Assembly: GCF_013371465.1 (NCBI RefSeq)
Contig: NZ_JABWDU010000003.1
Coordinates: 186,001 to 250,000 of the forward strand
Reading direction: 5' to 3'
Source: Ensifer oleiphilus
GTDB lineage: Bacteria > Pseudomonadota > Alphaproteobacteria > Rhizobiales > Rhizobiaceae
DNA: 64,000 nucleotides
Positions 44,958-54,131 of the stretch are shown in pieces. Position 1 is the stretch's first letter; each line of letters begins with the position of its first letter. The translations under genes and the position numbers were made by a program. Below the pieces are notes generated by a model, which did not search any database, was not told the DNA's origin, and saw nothing but the letters and a program-made list of their open reading frames with translations.

Positions 44958-46034
44958 TCACGCGGTGTTGGGCATCCGGGACGTGAAGGTTGCGTGGGTA
45001 ATCGAAACGCTCAGCCCCGTCGAACTTGATGAGGTCTCAACCCGCGCATCGAGTTGCTTGGCCAGCGCCTCTATGATGAGAGTGCCGAAGCCGGAACCGG
45101 GCTTCGGGTTCCCCTGAACCGCGCCTTTGCCAACGCCGTTGTCAGAGACGACCAATTTCCACGCCGTGTCTTGCACCTCATAGCTCACGAGAACACGAGC
45201 GTCCGGCTTTGGCCGAGGGAAAGCATATTTTACTGCGTTAATAACCAACTCGGTCACGATTAGGCCCAGACTGACCGCGGTCTGCGACGGAATGCAGCTT
45301 TCATTCGCTGTAACATCGATCCTCACTGGATTGCTGTCGAGCACGATAGACTTTGCCAATCCCGCGCAAAGTTTGTTCAGATAAGCGGCGACTTCGATCT
45401 GGTCGATGCCATCTGTGAGATACAGGTAGTTCTGGACTGCAGCCACCGACATCACCCTTTGATGGGCATCTTCAAGATGGTGACGCGTCTCTTGTGATGT
45501 GACGGCACGAGCCTTTAGCATCAGGATACTGGCAATAATTTGAAGACTATTGGCGACCCTGTGCTGCATCTCCTGAAACAGGACGCGCTGTTGGGCCAGC
45601 AACGCCTCCGTGCGCTCCAGATAGGCCTGCTTGTCCGCCTCGGCCTTCCTTGCTTCCGTTACATCCCTAAACACCAACAGGGTGTTGGAACGCAGTGCGC
45701 CATCGTAGCCGACGGTCATAGTCGTCAGGAGCATCGTACGCCTGCCAAGCTTGGATACATCGCGCTCGAATTCGAATCCGGCGATGGGTCTGTGCTGCTG
45801 GATTGCCGTCGTCAGGAGATCGCGCAGGACCGGTATATCCCATTGCCCGCTAGCGAGATCGAAGAATGTGATCCCGTGTGAATGGCTAGGATCGATTTCG
45901 AACGTCGAATAAAACGCGTTGTTCGCAGCAACAACGCAAAAACTGTCGTCCAGGACCACGAATGGTTCCGGAATGGTTTCAACGATCGCAAGAGCAAGTG
46001 TCCTTGCATCCTCAGGGTTTTCAAACTGCCTCAT
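44958..46034 (-). CDS. Orphan PAS-HisKA_2 histidine kinase
   Basis: A 358-residue soluble sensor kinase with one PAS domain (about 12-130; IPEPFVVLDDSFCVVAANNAF) and a kinase of the HisKA_2 type, whose acceptor box reads FQEMQHRVANSLQIIASIL. The ATPase part has LIVTELVINAVKYAFP and GSGFGTLIIEALA. The ATG at 46034 follows GGGGAGGCGCC; a longer frame exists. No response regulator gene adjoins. Such kinases often feed the general stress response (PhyR-type) or a single-domain regulator encoded elsewhere. The PAS ligand is unknown. Confidence 0.9.
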   Translation of the reverse strand: MRQFENPEDARTLALAIVETIPEPFVVLDDSFCVVAANNAFYSTFEIDPSHSHGITFFDLASGQWDIPVLRDLLTTAIQQHRPIAGFEFERDVSKLGRRTMLLTTMTVGYDGALRSNTLLVFRDVTEARKAEADKQAYLERTEALLAQQRVLFQEMQHRVANSLQIIASILMLKARAVTSQETRHHLEDAHQRVMSVAAVQNYLYLTDGIDQIEVAAYLNKLCAGLAKSIVLDSNPVRIDVTANESCIPSQTAVSLGLIVTELVINAVKYAFPRPKPDARVLVSYEVQDTAWKLVVSDNGVGKGAVQGNPKPGSGFGTLIIEALAKQLDARVETSSSSTGLSVSITHATFTSRMPNTA

Positions 46035-46429
46035 GGCGCCTCCCCAATCAACGTGGCTCTTCCCTTGCGCCTGGATCACAGCCTGATCTTTACAACATTC
46101 TCATGTTCCCTATTAAAGCGAGCACCGGTCGCATTCGTGGAACGGCCGCCACTGCCAGCAATAAATCGGGAGCCCAAGATTGCAGGGCGCAATGGATCAG
46201 ATTTGTTGAACGCCAACGCAACGTAAAGGTGCGGCCTTCACACGTTACCGTGCCGTCGAGTATCCCGCAAAGCCGCTCCGCTCGAAGGCCCGGTGATCGT
46301 GAACCTTAGCTTGATACGTATCACGTTCAAAGAGGAAGCGCCGCCCTCCCGGCGCGCACGCCTGCCCGATTTCAGCTTCCACTACGTCCTTGTCGCGAGT
46401 TTGCGATGCTGCGCCTCGCCCTCGTTTTG

Positions 46430-46443
46430 TTGATGTCGGTCAA
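46430..46443. promoter_or_regulatory. FixK/FNR-type box TTGATGTCGGTCAA
   Basis: The same 14-mer as at 33690. It lies 275 bases before the VIT start, longer than usual; a class II start near 46478 would fit a short open frame at 46519 better than VIT itself, or give VIT a 230-base leader. Confidence 0.7.
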
Positions 46444-46518
46444 GCCCCCTCCCGGACGGCATGATAACGTTTATTGCATCAGATTCCGCCTGGCAGATTT
46501 CAAATGGGAGCATTGAGA

Positions 46519-46689
46519 ATGCTGGACTATCGAGTGGCGGCCGGCAGAACCCCTCCGCAACGATCGTCGCTCCCGCAGTTCGGCGACACAACCATCCACG
46601 TAGCATCCCAGTTGATCGTGTATCCGTTGTTGCCACAGGCGTCACCGACAGATCGCCACGGCTGCGGCCGCCGCGGCGGTGCACGTTGA
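46519..46689 (+). CDS. Possible small protein between a FixK box and the VIT gene
   Basis: A 56-codon frame starting MLDYRVAAGRTPPQRSS. GGGAGC lies eight bases before the ATG, and the ATG is about 40 bases after the predicted FixK-dependent start, which favours a real gene. Against it, the tail (RHGCGRRGGAR) looks like chance translation of GC-rich DNA and I recognise no family. Confidence 0.25.
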   Translation: MLDYRVAAGRTPPQRSSLPQFGDTTIHVASQLIVYPLLPQASPTDRHGCGRRGGAR

Positions 46690-46710
46690 CGCAACGGCGA
46701 GGAGAAAAAC

Positions 46711-47406
46711 ATGAGCCGCATGCATCGCGAAAACCATCTCGTCTCGCGCATTGGCTGGCTTAGGGCTGCGGTCCTTGGCGCCAATGACGGTATCGTTTCC
46801 ACTGCAAGCCTTATCGTCGGTGTCGCCTCCGCTTCGGCCGCCAGCTCCGAAATACTGATCGCCGGCATCGCAGGCATGGTTGCAGGCGCCATGTCGATGG
46901 CGGCTGGTGAATATGTCTCGGTAAGCTCGCAGGCGGACACCGAGCAGGCGGATCTGGCCCGCGAAACAAGCGAACTCGCCACGCAACCAGAGTTTGAACG
47001 CGAGGAACTGGCGCAGATTTACGTCGAGCGCGGCGTCGAGATCCAACTGGCAAGGCAGGTCGCAGACCAACTGATGGCAAAAGATGCCTTGAAAGCTCAT
47101 GCACGGGACGAACTGGGGATCTCGGAAATCACGACGGCACAACCTGTCGTAGCCGCCCTCACATCGGCATGTACGTTTGCCGTTGGAGCGATCATGCCCC
47201 TCGGAATGGTGGTGATCGCACCAGCGGACAGCCTTGTCATCGCGGTCTCAATCGCGTCGCTCGTATTCCTCGCACTCCTTGGCGCAATTGGAGCAAAGGC
47301 GGGCGGCGCGAATGTGATCAAAGCGACTGCCCGGGTAACCTTTTGGGGCGCCTTCGCCATGGCGCTGACGGCAGGCATCGGTGCGCTTGTCGGTACCGCG
47401 GTTTAG
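46711..47406 (+). CDS. VIT1/CCC1-family Fe/Mn transporter
   Basis: A 231-residue membrane protein. Five helices with WLRAAVLGANDGIVSTASLIVGVASA, then AGMVAGAMSMAAGEYVSVSSQADTE, and a soluble middle (LARETSELATQPEFEREELAQIYVERG) that corresponds to the metal-binding hook of VIT proteins, short here. Family members export or store Fe2+ and Mn2+. It starts at 46711 after GGCGAGGAGAAAAAC. A FixK box lies further upstream; together with the P1B-ATPase it gives the region two metal transporters likely linked to oxygen status. Confidence 0.9.
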   Translation: MSRMHRENHLVSRIGWLRAAVLGANDGIVSTASLIVGVASASAASSEILIAGIAGMVAGAMSMAAGEYVSVSSQADTEQADLARETSELATQPEFEREELAQIYVERGVEIQLARQVADQLMAKDALKAHARDELGISEITTAQPVVAALTSACTFAVGAIMPLGMVVIAPADSLVIAVSIASLVFLALLGAIGAKAGGANVIKATARVTFWGAFAMALTAGIGALVGTAV

Positions 47407-47651
47407 CGCGCAAGGTCCCTTCCTAAATCGGTAGAGCGCAACACCGTATCGCTTCCGGTACGAGCGATGGCCCGTTCCACGGCGCCGCTGAAACCGCGAC
47501 AGCCTCTCGCAACGCCGTGGTCGAAATGCGATGCCGCACATCTTTGAAACCGCCTTCCCAATCGACAAGTCGCGGAATCCGCGGGACCTAGGCGATCCGT
47601 CCGCGGGGCGGGTGCGTACAACGACAGTATGCCCAACCGGTTCCAGAGATC

Positions 47652-49199
47652 ATGGCCTGCTGTAGAAATCTCATCTTCATCCTGGGCGACCAGCTCTCGC
47701 CTGAAATTTCGAGCCTGAGTGGGGCAGACCCACGGCGCGACGTGGTTCTGATGTGCGAAGTGGCACAGGAGACAACCTATGTGCGCCATCACCGCAAGAA
47801 GATCGTGCTGATCCTGTCCGCTATGCGCCATTTCGCATGTGAGCTTCGCGCGCGAGGGTTCGAGGTTCGATATGTTCACCTCGACGAGGCGAACAATTCC
47901 GGCTCGTTCACCGGCGAGTTGAAGCGTGCGGTTGAGACGCTTCGACCACATCGTGTGACAGTGACCGAACCAGGGGAATGGCGGGTGATGCAAGCTGCCA
48001 AGCTCTGGCAATCGGAAATTGGCATTCCCGTCGACATTCGTCAGGATAATCGCTTCCTTTGTTCGCACGCGGAATTCGCGCATTGGGCTAACGGTCGCCG
48101 CGAACTGACGATGGAGTTCTTCTATCGCGAGATGCGGAGGAAAACCGGCTTGTTGATGCAAGGCGACGCGCCGCTCGGCGGTCGCTGGAATTTCGACTGC
48201 GAAAACCGAAAACCTGCAAAGCCAGATCTTTTTCGCCCCGAGCGCATTCGATTTGAGCCGGATGCGACGACATGCCAAGTTGCACAACTGGTGGAGGCGC
48301 GCTTCCACGGGCACATGGGGACCCCTGAGGGCTTTCATCTTGCCGTTACGCGCGCCGACGCCGAGCGGGCGGCAAATGCGTTCCTAACGGACTTTCTACC
48401 CGAGTTCGGCGCAACGCAGGATGCGATGCTAAAGGACGATCCCTATCTCCACCACTCTCTTCTATCGTCTTACATCAATCTCGGCCTGCTTGATCCACTC
48501 GCTCTTTGCCATGCGGCCGAACGGTCCTATCTCGAGGGGCGCGCCCCCTTAAACGCTGTCGAAGGATTTATCAGGCAGATCATCGGCTGGCGTGAATATG
48601 TGCGCGGTGTTTATTGGCGGTTCATGCCAGATTATGCGGAGCGTAATTTTCTCGCAGCTTCGCGTCCCCTTCCCGAGTTCTTCTGGACGGGCCGGACCAA
48701 TATGGCCTGCCTTGCGACAGTCATCAGCGAAACCATCGCCACCGCCCACGCTCATCACATTCAACGACTGATGGTGACCGGCAACTTCGCCATGATCGCC
48801 GGTCTTGATCCCCATGCGGTGCACGAGTGGTATCTGGAGGTTTATGCGGATGCCTACGAATGGGTGGAATTGCCCAACGTGATTGGTATGAGCCAGTTCG
48901 CCGACGGCGGATTGCTGGGCTCGAAGCCCTATGCGGCCAGCGGCGCCTATATCTCGCGAATGTCTGACTATTGCGACGCCTGCCGCTACGACGTGCGCCG
49001 CAAGACGGGAGAAGGTGCCTGTCCTTTCAATGCCCTCTATTGGGATTTCCTCGATCGCAACATCGACAGGCTTTCCACCAACCGGCGGCTCGCGCAACCT
49101 TATGCGGCCTGGGCACGGATGAACGAGAGTATGAAAAGTGAATATCGACTAAGCGCCAATGCCTTCCTGAAGAAACTCGATGACGGGCTCGATGTTTAA
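47652..49199 (+). CDS. FeS-cluster bacterial cryptochrome/photolyase (PhrB type)
   Basis: A 515-residue photolyase-related protein starting MACCRNLIFILGDQLSP. Four cysteines, C353 (NMACLATV), C441 and C444 (YCDACRYD) and C457 (GACPFN), match the 4Fe-4S ligands of Agrobacterium PhrB with a constant offset of three. FAD-site features such as LNAVEGFIRQIIGWREYVRG and MVTGNFAMIAGLDP are also present. Members repair (6-4) photoproducts or act as light sensors. The SDR gene follows after 15 bases and a CFA synthase gene after that, as in a widespread photolyase-SDR-CFA gene set. Confidence 0.92.
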   Translation: MACCRNLIFILGDQLSPEISSLSGADPRRDVVLMCEVAQETTYVRHHRKKIVLILSAMRHFACELRARGFEVRYVHLDEANNSGSFTGELKRAVETLRPHRVTVTEPGEWRVMQAAKLWQSEIGIPVDIRQDNRFLCSHAEFAHWANGRRELTMEFFYREMRRKTGLLMQGDAPLGGRWNFDCENRKPAKPDLFRPERIRFEPDATTCQVAQLVEARFHGHMGTPEGFHLAVTRADAERAANAFLTDFLPEFGATQDAMLKDDPYLHHSLLSSYINLGLLDPLALCHAAERSYLEGRAPLNAVEGFIRQIIGWREYVRGVYWRFMPDYAERNFLAASRPLPEFFWTGRTNMACLATVISETIATAHAHHIQRLMVTGNFAMIAGLDPHAVHEWYLEVYADAYEWVELPNVIGMSQFADGGLLGSKPYAASGAYISRMSDYCDACRYDVRRKTGEGACPFNALYWDFLDRNIDRLSTNRRLAQPYAAWARMNESMKSEYRLSANAFLKKLDDGLDV

Positions 49200-49214
49200 C
49201 GAGGACACATTCAA

Positions 49215-49910
49215 ATGCGACTTGCATCTCTACCGAACGACTACCGTGCGCTGGTCATTGGAGCGAGCGGGGGAATAGGTGCTGCGATTGCCGATCAAAT
49301 CGGCATTGATCCGGATTGCCGTGAGCTTGTTCGGCTTTCACGCAGGCACGATGGCCTTGACGTAACAGACGAGCAAAGTGTCGCGGCCGCTGCGGCGTGT
49401 ATCGAGGGAGAGATTCATCTGATTTTCTGTGCGACAGGAGGATTGACGATCGATGGGGTGGGGCCGGAGAAGTCGCTTCGGCAAATCGCACCGGATGCGA
49501 TGATGAAACAGTTCGCACTCAACGCGCTTGGCACAGCGCTCATCTTAAAGCATTTCGTGCCAAAGCTCGTTCGGCGCGAAAGGAGCTTGATGGCGTTCCT
49601 TTCCGCAAGAGTTGGTTCAATCGGTGACAATCGCCTCGGAGGCTGGATCTCCTACCGGGCCTCCAAAGCAGCACTCAACCAGATTGTTCGCACCGCTTCC
49701 ATCGAAATCAACCGCACCCATCCGCAAGCCACCGTCGTCGGGCTTCATCCAGGAACTGTGGCAACCAAGCTTTCGGTGAATTATGCCGCTGGCCGCCAGC
49801 GAATGCTTCCCGAAGAGAGCGCCAGAGCGATGCTCAACGTTCTTGGTCGCCTTGGCCCCGCAGATACAGGTCGTTTCCTTGCATACGACGGCACGCCCAT
49901 CGATTGGTAG
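49215..49910 (+). CDS. Short-chain dehydrogenase/reductase
   Basis: A 231-residue SDR of the C-factor-like subgroup. The NAD(P) loop is IGASGGIGAAIA near residue 16, and the catalytic tetrad is seen as N (ALNALGTAL), S (LSARVGSIGDN) and Y-x-x-x-K (YRASKAAL). It begins 15 bases after the photolyase gene and is probably co-transcribed. The substrate is unknown. Confidence 0.92.
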   Translation: MRLASLPNDYRALVIGASGGIGAAIADQIGIDPDCRELVRLSRRHDGLDVTDEQSVAAAAACIEGEIHLIFCATGGLTIDGVGPEKSLRQIAPDAMMKQFALNALGTALILKHFVPKLVRRERSLMAFLSARVGSIGDNRLGGWISYRASKAALNQIVRTASIEINRTHPQATVVGLHPGTVATKLSVNYAAGRQRMLPEESARAMLNVLGRLGPADTGRFLAYDGTPIDW

Positions 49911-50228
49911 AGCGATTGACGTGTCCCCGAAGGTTCGATGACGGCAGCGCTACCCGGGCTTGTGGAAGCCATGGTTATGAAGCCTTAAACGCGCCTTGCT
50001 GTGGCGGGATCGACGCCTTGCGAAATTTCTGCCTCAACCGATCCAGCGCACCCCTGGTTGCGTATCCGTTCAGAAATGCAGCAATTAGAAAAGATATTAG
50101 ATGCGAATTCAGACGGATAGGAAATTGCCGGACCATGCGCGGCGGGTTGCAATCGTTGGGTCGGGGCGTTCGGATCCTTCCGGGGCCTTGACGACAATCG
50201 TTGAGCGCACGATGTCCGGACGCAATTC
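49911..50228. other. Intergenic stretch before the CFA synthase gene
   Basis: 318 bases with no convincing frame. AT-rich sequence near 50085-50110 (TTAGAAAAGATATTAGATGCG) may hold the promoter of the CFA synthase gene. Confidence 0.35.
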
Positions 50229-51467
50229 ATGATGAGCAACATTGGAAAGATCTCGGCGAGCGCGCGCTTGCCGTCGTGGACTCGTCTTGTCTGCGGCTGG
50301 GCCAACAGGATCACCAGAGGGCAGCTTACAATCCGTTTTCCCAATGGCTGCGAACACATTGCCCAAGGCTCGCTGCCTGGCCCATCGGCGAGGCTCGATG
50401 TGCAGTCGTCCAAGCTGGTATGGAAACTGGCTTGTGGTGGCAGTCTGGGATTTGCCCGGAGTTATATCGATGGCGACTGGGATACTCCGGATCTCGGGGC
50501 GCTGCTGCAACTCGGCCACGCCAACGAAGCGGCATTTGGCACTCTCCTCGACGCTGCTTGGCCAGCCAGGCTTGCCGCATTCATGCGACACCGCCTTCGG
50601 GCCAACACACGCGCCGGCAGCCGTCGAAACATCGCTTTCCACTATGATCTCGGCAATGAATTCTACCGTCTGTGGCTCGACAAGACGATGACGTATTCGT
50701 CTGCGCTCTTTCTTCGCGACGACCAGTGCCTCGCAGACGCGCAGTTGACGAAATACGCCCGCATTGCCGAAATACTCGAGCTGGGCCCGGACGACCACGT
50801 TCTGGAGATCGGCTGCGGTTGGGGGGGCTTTGCAGAATATGCAGCACGCGAGAAGGGCTGCCGGGTGACTGGGCTCACGCTTTCGCGCGAGCAGGAACAC
50901 TTTGCCAGAGAGCGTCTGTCGGCGGCAGGTCTCAGCGACAAATCGCGGATCAGACTTGAGGACTACCGTGACTGCCAGGGGCAGTTCGACAAGATCGTTT
51001 CGATCGAAATGTTCGAAGCAGTCGGAGAGGAAAACTGGACCAAATATTTCGATGCACTGCGCAAGCTCCTGAAACCGGGTGGTCGTGCCCTGGTCCAAGT
51101 CATCACCGTCGCCGACAGTCATTTCGCAAGATACCGACGCAATGCCGATTTCATACAAACCTATATTTTTCCCGGTGGAATGCTGCCTTCTCCCGCGGCC
51201 TTTAGATCCGCGGCGGCGGAACAGGGACTGGCCGTGCCGAATGAGACGTTCTTCGGCGCGGACTACGACAGGACACTTCTTGCTTGGGACAAGGCGTTTG
51301 TTGAAGCTTGGCATCTGATCGAGCCGCTTGGTTTTGATGCACGCTTCAAACGGATGTGGCGCTACTATTTCCACTATTGTGCCGTCGGCTTTCGAAGCCG
51401 CCGGATAGACGTGGGACAATTCCTTCTCGAAGACGCCAGGAATTTGGATGGGGCTGCGGATTGCTGA
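50229..51467 (+). CDS. cfa: Cyclopropane-fatty-acyl-phospholipid synthase-type methyltransferase
   Basis: A 412-residue SAM-dependent enzyme that methylenates unsaturated acyl chains of membrane lipids. The N-terminal lipid-binding domain precedes NIAFHYDLGNEFYRLWLDKTMTYSSALF, the family hallmark. The SAM motif is VLEIGCGWGGFAEYAA, and IVSIEMFEAVGEENW carries the acidic residue that binds bicarbonate near the active site; FIQTYIFPGGMLPS follows. The start (two adjacent ATG codons at 50229) has no clear ribosome site. This is the third gene of the photolyase-SDR-CFA set though separated by 318 bases. Confidence 0.92.
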   Translation: MMSNIGKISASARLPSWTRLVCGWANRITRGQLTIRFPNGCEHIAQGSLPGPSARLDVQSSKLVWKLACGGSLGFARSYIDGDWDTPDLGALLQLGHANEAAFGTLLDAAWPARLAAFMRHRLRANTRAGSRRNIAFHYDLGNEFYRLWLDKTMTYSSALFLRDDQCLADAQLTKYARIAEILELGPDDHVLEIGCGWGGFAEYAAREKGCRVTGLTLSREQEHFARERLSAAGLSDKSRIRLEDYRDCQGQFDKIVSIEMFEAVGEENWTKYFDALRKLLKPGGRALVQVITVADSHFARYRRNADFIQTYIFPGGMLPSPAAFRSAAAEQGLAVPNETFFGADYDRTLLAWDKAFVEAWHLIEPLGFDARFKRMWRYYFHYCAVGFRSRRIDVGQFLLEDARNLDGAADC

Positions 51468-51759
51468 AGCACGAGAAGCCGGCAGGCTCAGGGTAGCTTT
51501 GTCACAGCCCCGGCGAGAACTGAACGCTTCTGCGATCATAGGTCGAAGCATCGTATTCTGCGATCGCGACCCTCGCATCGAACGGCGAACCCGCTGTTCG
51601 ATTGGCCACAAGTGAGCCACGACACCGGCTTTGCGCCTCGATCTGCCTCAACGCCCGCTCCCGCGAGGCCCAATGTGAAGCTGTGCAAACGTGCGCGTTG
51701 TCATTATCCCGGTTCGGCGTGTCTCGTTGAGCGGTTGCCGGTTTAGTGCAGGCCGGATG

Positions 51760-52149
51760 TCAGATGCTTTTGACAGTCTGCACGAGCAAGTCTCGAACGG
51801 TTGCGGCGACCTCCTTCAATTTGGTGTTTTCAATCGCCTGCATCGAGGCAACAGGGTCAATCGCACTCACCATGACATTGCCGCCGGCAAGAGATCTGAC
51901 AATCACATTGCATGGAAGCATTGCTCCGACTTTCGGCTCCACTTTCATGGCCTCCAGCGCCATGCTCGGATTGCAGGCACCAAGGATAAGATAGTCGCCG
52001 ACGTCAGCATCGAGCTTCTTCCGCATCGTGCTTCTGACGTCTATCTCCGTCAGCACGCCAAATCCGTGTTTGCCCAACGCATCTTTGGTTCTCTCAACCA
52101 CGGTGGCAAACGGTGTTCCATCAATCGTCTTGTCAATTGTATAGGTCAT
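51760..52149 (-). CDS. DUF302 domain protein
   Basis: A 129-residue DUF302 protein: MTYTIDKTIDG at the start, then GFGVLTEIDVRSTMRKKL, YLILGACNPSMALEAM and LPCNVIVR with two cysteines (in GACNP and LPCNV) conserved in this family. Function is unknown; members cluster with sulfur and metal-stress genes. It is separated by 292 bases from the convergent CFA gene, a stretch in which I saw nothing definite. Confidence 0.88.
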   Translation of the reverse strand: MTYTIDKTIDGTPFATVVERTKDALGKHGFGVLTEIDVRSTMRKKLDADVGDYLILGACNPSMALEAMKVEPKVGAMLPCNVIVRSLAGGNVMVSAIDPVASMQAIENTKLKEVAATVRDLLVQTVKSI

Positions 52150-52307
52150 GGAATGGGTCCGATCCGATCTCGTCGCCTGCTGCTGTAGAATGGTAGGCTA
52201 GATTACGCGCAGCCACAGCGCAGACCGGATGAGCCTCGCGATGCTACAGATGCGGTTTGCACGGACATTGATGGTGTTTTTGCCGCAAGGAAGCTCGTTC
52301 CCAGCCC

Positions 52308-52670
52308 CTATTGATCACGCATGAAGGCCTGCATTTCCTCGGGAGTCACCTTGCCGTCATTGTTCGCATCGACCTTGTCGAAGATTCGCTTATGGATCGT
52401 GGTGACTTCCTCGAACGAAAGGGCGCCGTCGCCATCGACATCGGCAATCACAAACATGATCTTCATCATATGACCCGGCATCATATTGGGCCGCATGCCA
52501 CCCATCATGCCGTAGCGCCTCCCCCCCATCATCACACCCGGCATAGCCTCGGAGTAACCTGGCTGCGCATCTTGTTCTTCGGCGGGGGCCGCCTGTGCGA
52601 AGGAAAGCGTGGGGCTGCCTGCAATGAGCGTGGCGACAATCGCCACATGTGCGAGTTTTGCCGGTGTCAT
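52308..52670 (-). CDS. Exported EF-hand calcium-binding protein
   Basis: A 120-residue periplasmic protein. Signal peptide MTPAKLAHVAIVATLIAG...SFA is followed by a methionine/glycine-rich segment (MMGGRRYGMMGGMRPNMMPGHMM, cited only for composition) and two EF-hands, DVDGDGALSFEE and DANNDGKVTPEE, both with full calcium loops. The methionine run could also bind copper(I). GGGAGAACG precedes the ATG at 52670. A weak FixK-like half site (TTGAC in minus orientation, 52799-52803) lies upstream. Confidence 0.88.
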   Translation of the reverse strand: MTPAKLAHVAIVATLIAGSPTLSFAQAAPAEEQDAQPGYSEAMPGVMMGGRRYGMMGGMRPNMMPGHMMKIMFVIADVDGDGALSFEEVTTIHKRIFDKVDANNDGKVTPEEMQAFMRDQ

Positions 52671-52943
52671 ATGCGTTCTCCCTTCGAAGCAGGGAATCCG
52701 GTGCGGGGGGCTGTCCGCGTCCGCGCTTAGGTATTCGCCTGCAGTCGTATGAACATCCGACACACTAACAATGAAGCGGACCGGCTTCCTTGCGCCACGT
52801 CAATTGAGTTCGACATTTATCCAACCGGCTTGATCGCAAGCTCGAGGACCGACTTCATAGACCGTCCGTGATGTCGGCAGTCTCCGCGTACTTGACGATG
52901 GGTGTGGAAATAAAGGGGCGCTTCGCTTACGTGTTTAACGCAA

Positions 52944-53366
52944 CTATCGGGCGGGTAGGATGCGTGCAAAATGTGCGGCGTCAACCCCAACGGACGGCGC
53001 ACCCGAGGCTAGCGGTTTCACCGCTTCCACCGCCACTCCGGGAGCAGCCGTCTCCACGCCGCAGAACAGGTTGAAGAGCAGGTCCATTACCGCCTCGGCG
53101 CGGCCATCCGCGATCGAATAGTAGATCTGGCGGGACTGCCGCCGCGTCTTGACCAGGCCGGCCTGCCGGAGCTCGGCAAGTTGTTGAGAAAGGGCCGGTT
53201 GTTTCATGCCGAGCGCCTCCTGAATATCGCTGACCGACGATTCCTGCCTGGCGATCTGACACAACAGCATGAGGCGGTTTGCATTGCTGAACTGGCGCAT
53301 GAAATCCGCTGCTTCCGGCGCCTTGGCGATCATCGTCTCCAGCGATACGCTGGGCTTCCCGCTCAT
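52944..53366 (-). CDS. bigR: BigR-type persulfide-sensing ArsR-family repressor
   Basis: A 140-residue ArsR/SmtB repressor. The winged helix is clear (ANRLMLLCQIARQESSVSDIQEAL in pieces, MKQPALSQQLAELRQAGLV). C36 and C102 stand 66 residues apart, as do C42 and C108 of Xylella BigR, the pair that forms a tri/tetrasulfide on exposure to persulfide. It is the second gene after a peroxiredoxin (ATGA overlap) and diverges from blh. The C-terminus has about 35 residues beyond the core. The likely operator is at 54077-54095. Confidence 0.9.
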   Translation of the reverse strand: MSGKPSVSLETMIAKAPEAADFMRQFSNANRLMLLCQIARQESSVSDIQEALGMKQPALSQQLAELRQAGLVKTRRQSRQIYYSIADGRAEAVMDLLFNLFCGVETAAPGVAVEAVKPLASGAPSVGVDAAHFARILPAR

Positions 53367-54001
53367 GCCCGCTTCTCCCGGAAGTACCAGGTTTCGCCCT
53401 CACGCAGATCGTCTCCATCCATCTGAGCAATCAGCGCCTGTTCGACCAGCGCATCACCCGGCCTCCAGCCCTCGGGGGTGGAGGCATCTTCCCGTTCGGT
53501 AGTCTGGATCGCGGCGACAAGACGCAGCAATTCATCGACCGAGCGGCCGACATTCATAGGATACCAGACAATCGCCCGGATTACGCCGGCCGGGTCGATG
53601 ACGTAAGTGGCCCGCACGGTCGCGCTGCTCTCGGAGGAGCTGTCGATCATTCCGTAGGCGCGCGAGATCACCATCGCGGCGTCCTCGACAATCGGGAAGG
53701 TCACCTTCACCGCGAACCGCTCATGGATATCGCGAATCCAAGCAATGTGGGAGTTAAGGCTGTCGACCGAAAGGCCCAGGAGGGCACAGTCGAGTTTCTC
53801 GAACTGCGGAGCCGCGCGAGCAAGCGCTATGAATTCGCTGGTGCAGACCGGCGTGAAATCCGCAGGGTGCGAGAACAACACGACCCATCGACCTCGGAAG
53901 GCCGACAACGTGATCGGCCCGGCCGTCGAGCGCGCGGCAAAGCCTGGCGCGAGATCATTCAAGCGCGGAGGGATGGCGGGAGGAATCGTCATTTCGTTCA
54001 T
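53363..54001 (-). CDS. 1-Cys peroxiredoxin (Prx6-type)
   Basis: A 212-residue peroxiredoxin. The peroxidatic site is FSHPADFTPVCTSEFIALAR, with only one further family-type C-terminal region (NVGRSVDELLRLVAAIQTT), typical of the 1-Cys Prx6 group. It begins MNEMTIPPAI at 54001; the frame runs 26 codons further upstream through the operator. Four-base overlap with bigR shows one operon, which is unusual since BigR operons normally start with bigR or blh; persulfide or organic peroxides may be the substrate. Confidence 0.9.
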   Translation of the reverse strand: MNEMTIPPAIPPRLNDLAPGFAARSTAGPITLSAFRGRWVVLFSHPADFTPVCTSEFIALARAAPQFEKLDCALLGLSVDSLNSHIAWIRDIHERFAVKVTFPIVEDAAMVISRAYGMIDSSSESSATVRATYVIDPAGVIRAIVWYPMNVGRSVDELLRLVAAIQTTEREDASTPEGWRPGDALVEQALIAQMDGDDLREGETWYFREKRA

Positions 54002-54076
54002 CGTCGAATCCTGGCTGCGGTCGGTTTCCCATGTGATAGCTGCAAAGCACTTCGGAAGCCAGAATATACACACTTG

Positions 54077-54095
54077 CATATTTAATGTAAATATG
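54077..54095. promoter_or_regulatory. BigR operator candidate CATATTTA-ATG-TAAATATG
   Basis: Perfect 8-bp arms around a 3-base centre, in an AT-rich island (54060-54110) inside GC-rich DNA. It lies between the divergent prx-bigR and blh genes, 37 bases from the blh ATG. BigR sites described elsewhere are AT-rich palindromes of similar form. Confidence 0.75.
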
Positions 54096-54131
54096 TATAT
54101 ATCACGAAATCACTCACGGAGGATCACCGCC

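Larger units (their letters stand above)
46035..46710. other. Intergenic stretch before the VIT transporter gene
   Basis: This 676-base gap separates the divergent orphan kinase and VIT genes. It holds the FixK box at 46430-46443 and one possible small gene at 46519-46689. The first half (46080-46400) shows nothing I can name. Confidence 0.4.

Noticed and set aside
47403-48338. 311-codon minus-strand frame opposite the photolyase gene
   Set aside because: It is the antisense shadow of a well-supported photolyase; its sequence lacks any domain.
50109-51620. 503-codon minus-strand frame opposite the CFA synthase
   Set aside because: Antisense shadow; the methyltransferase motifs on the plus strand are unambiguous.
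52790-52803. TTGCGCCACGTCAA as a FixK box for the EF-hand gene
   Set aside because: Only one arm (GTCAA) fits; the other is TTGCG. Too weak to list as a site.
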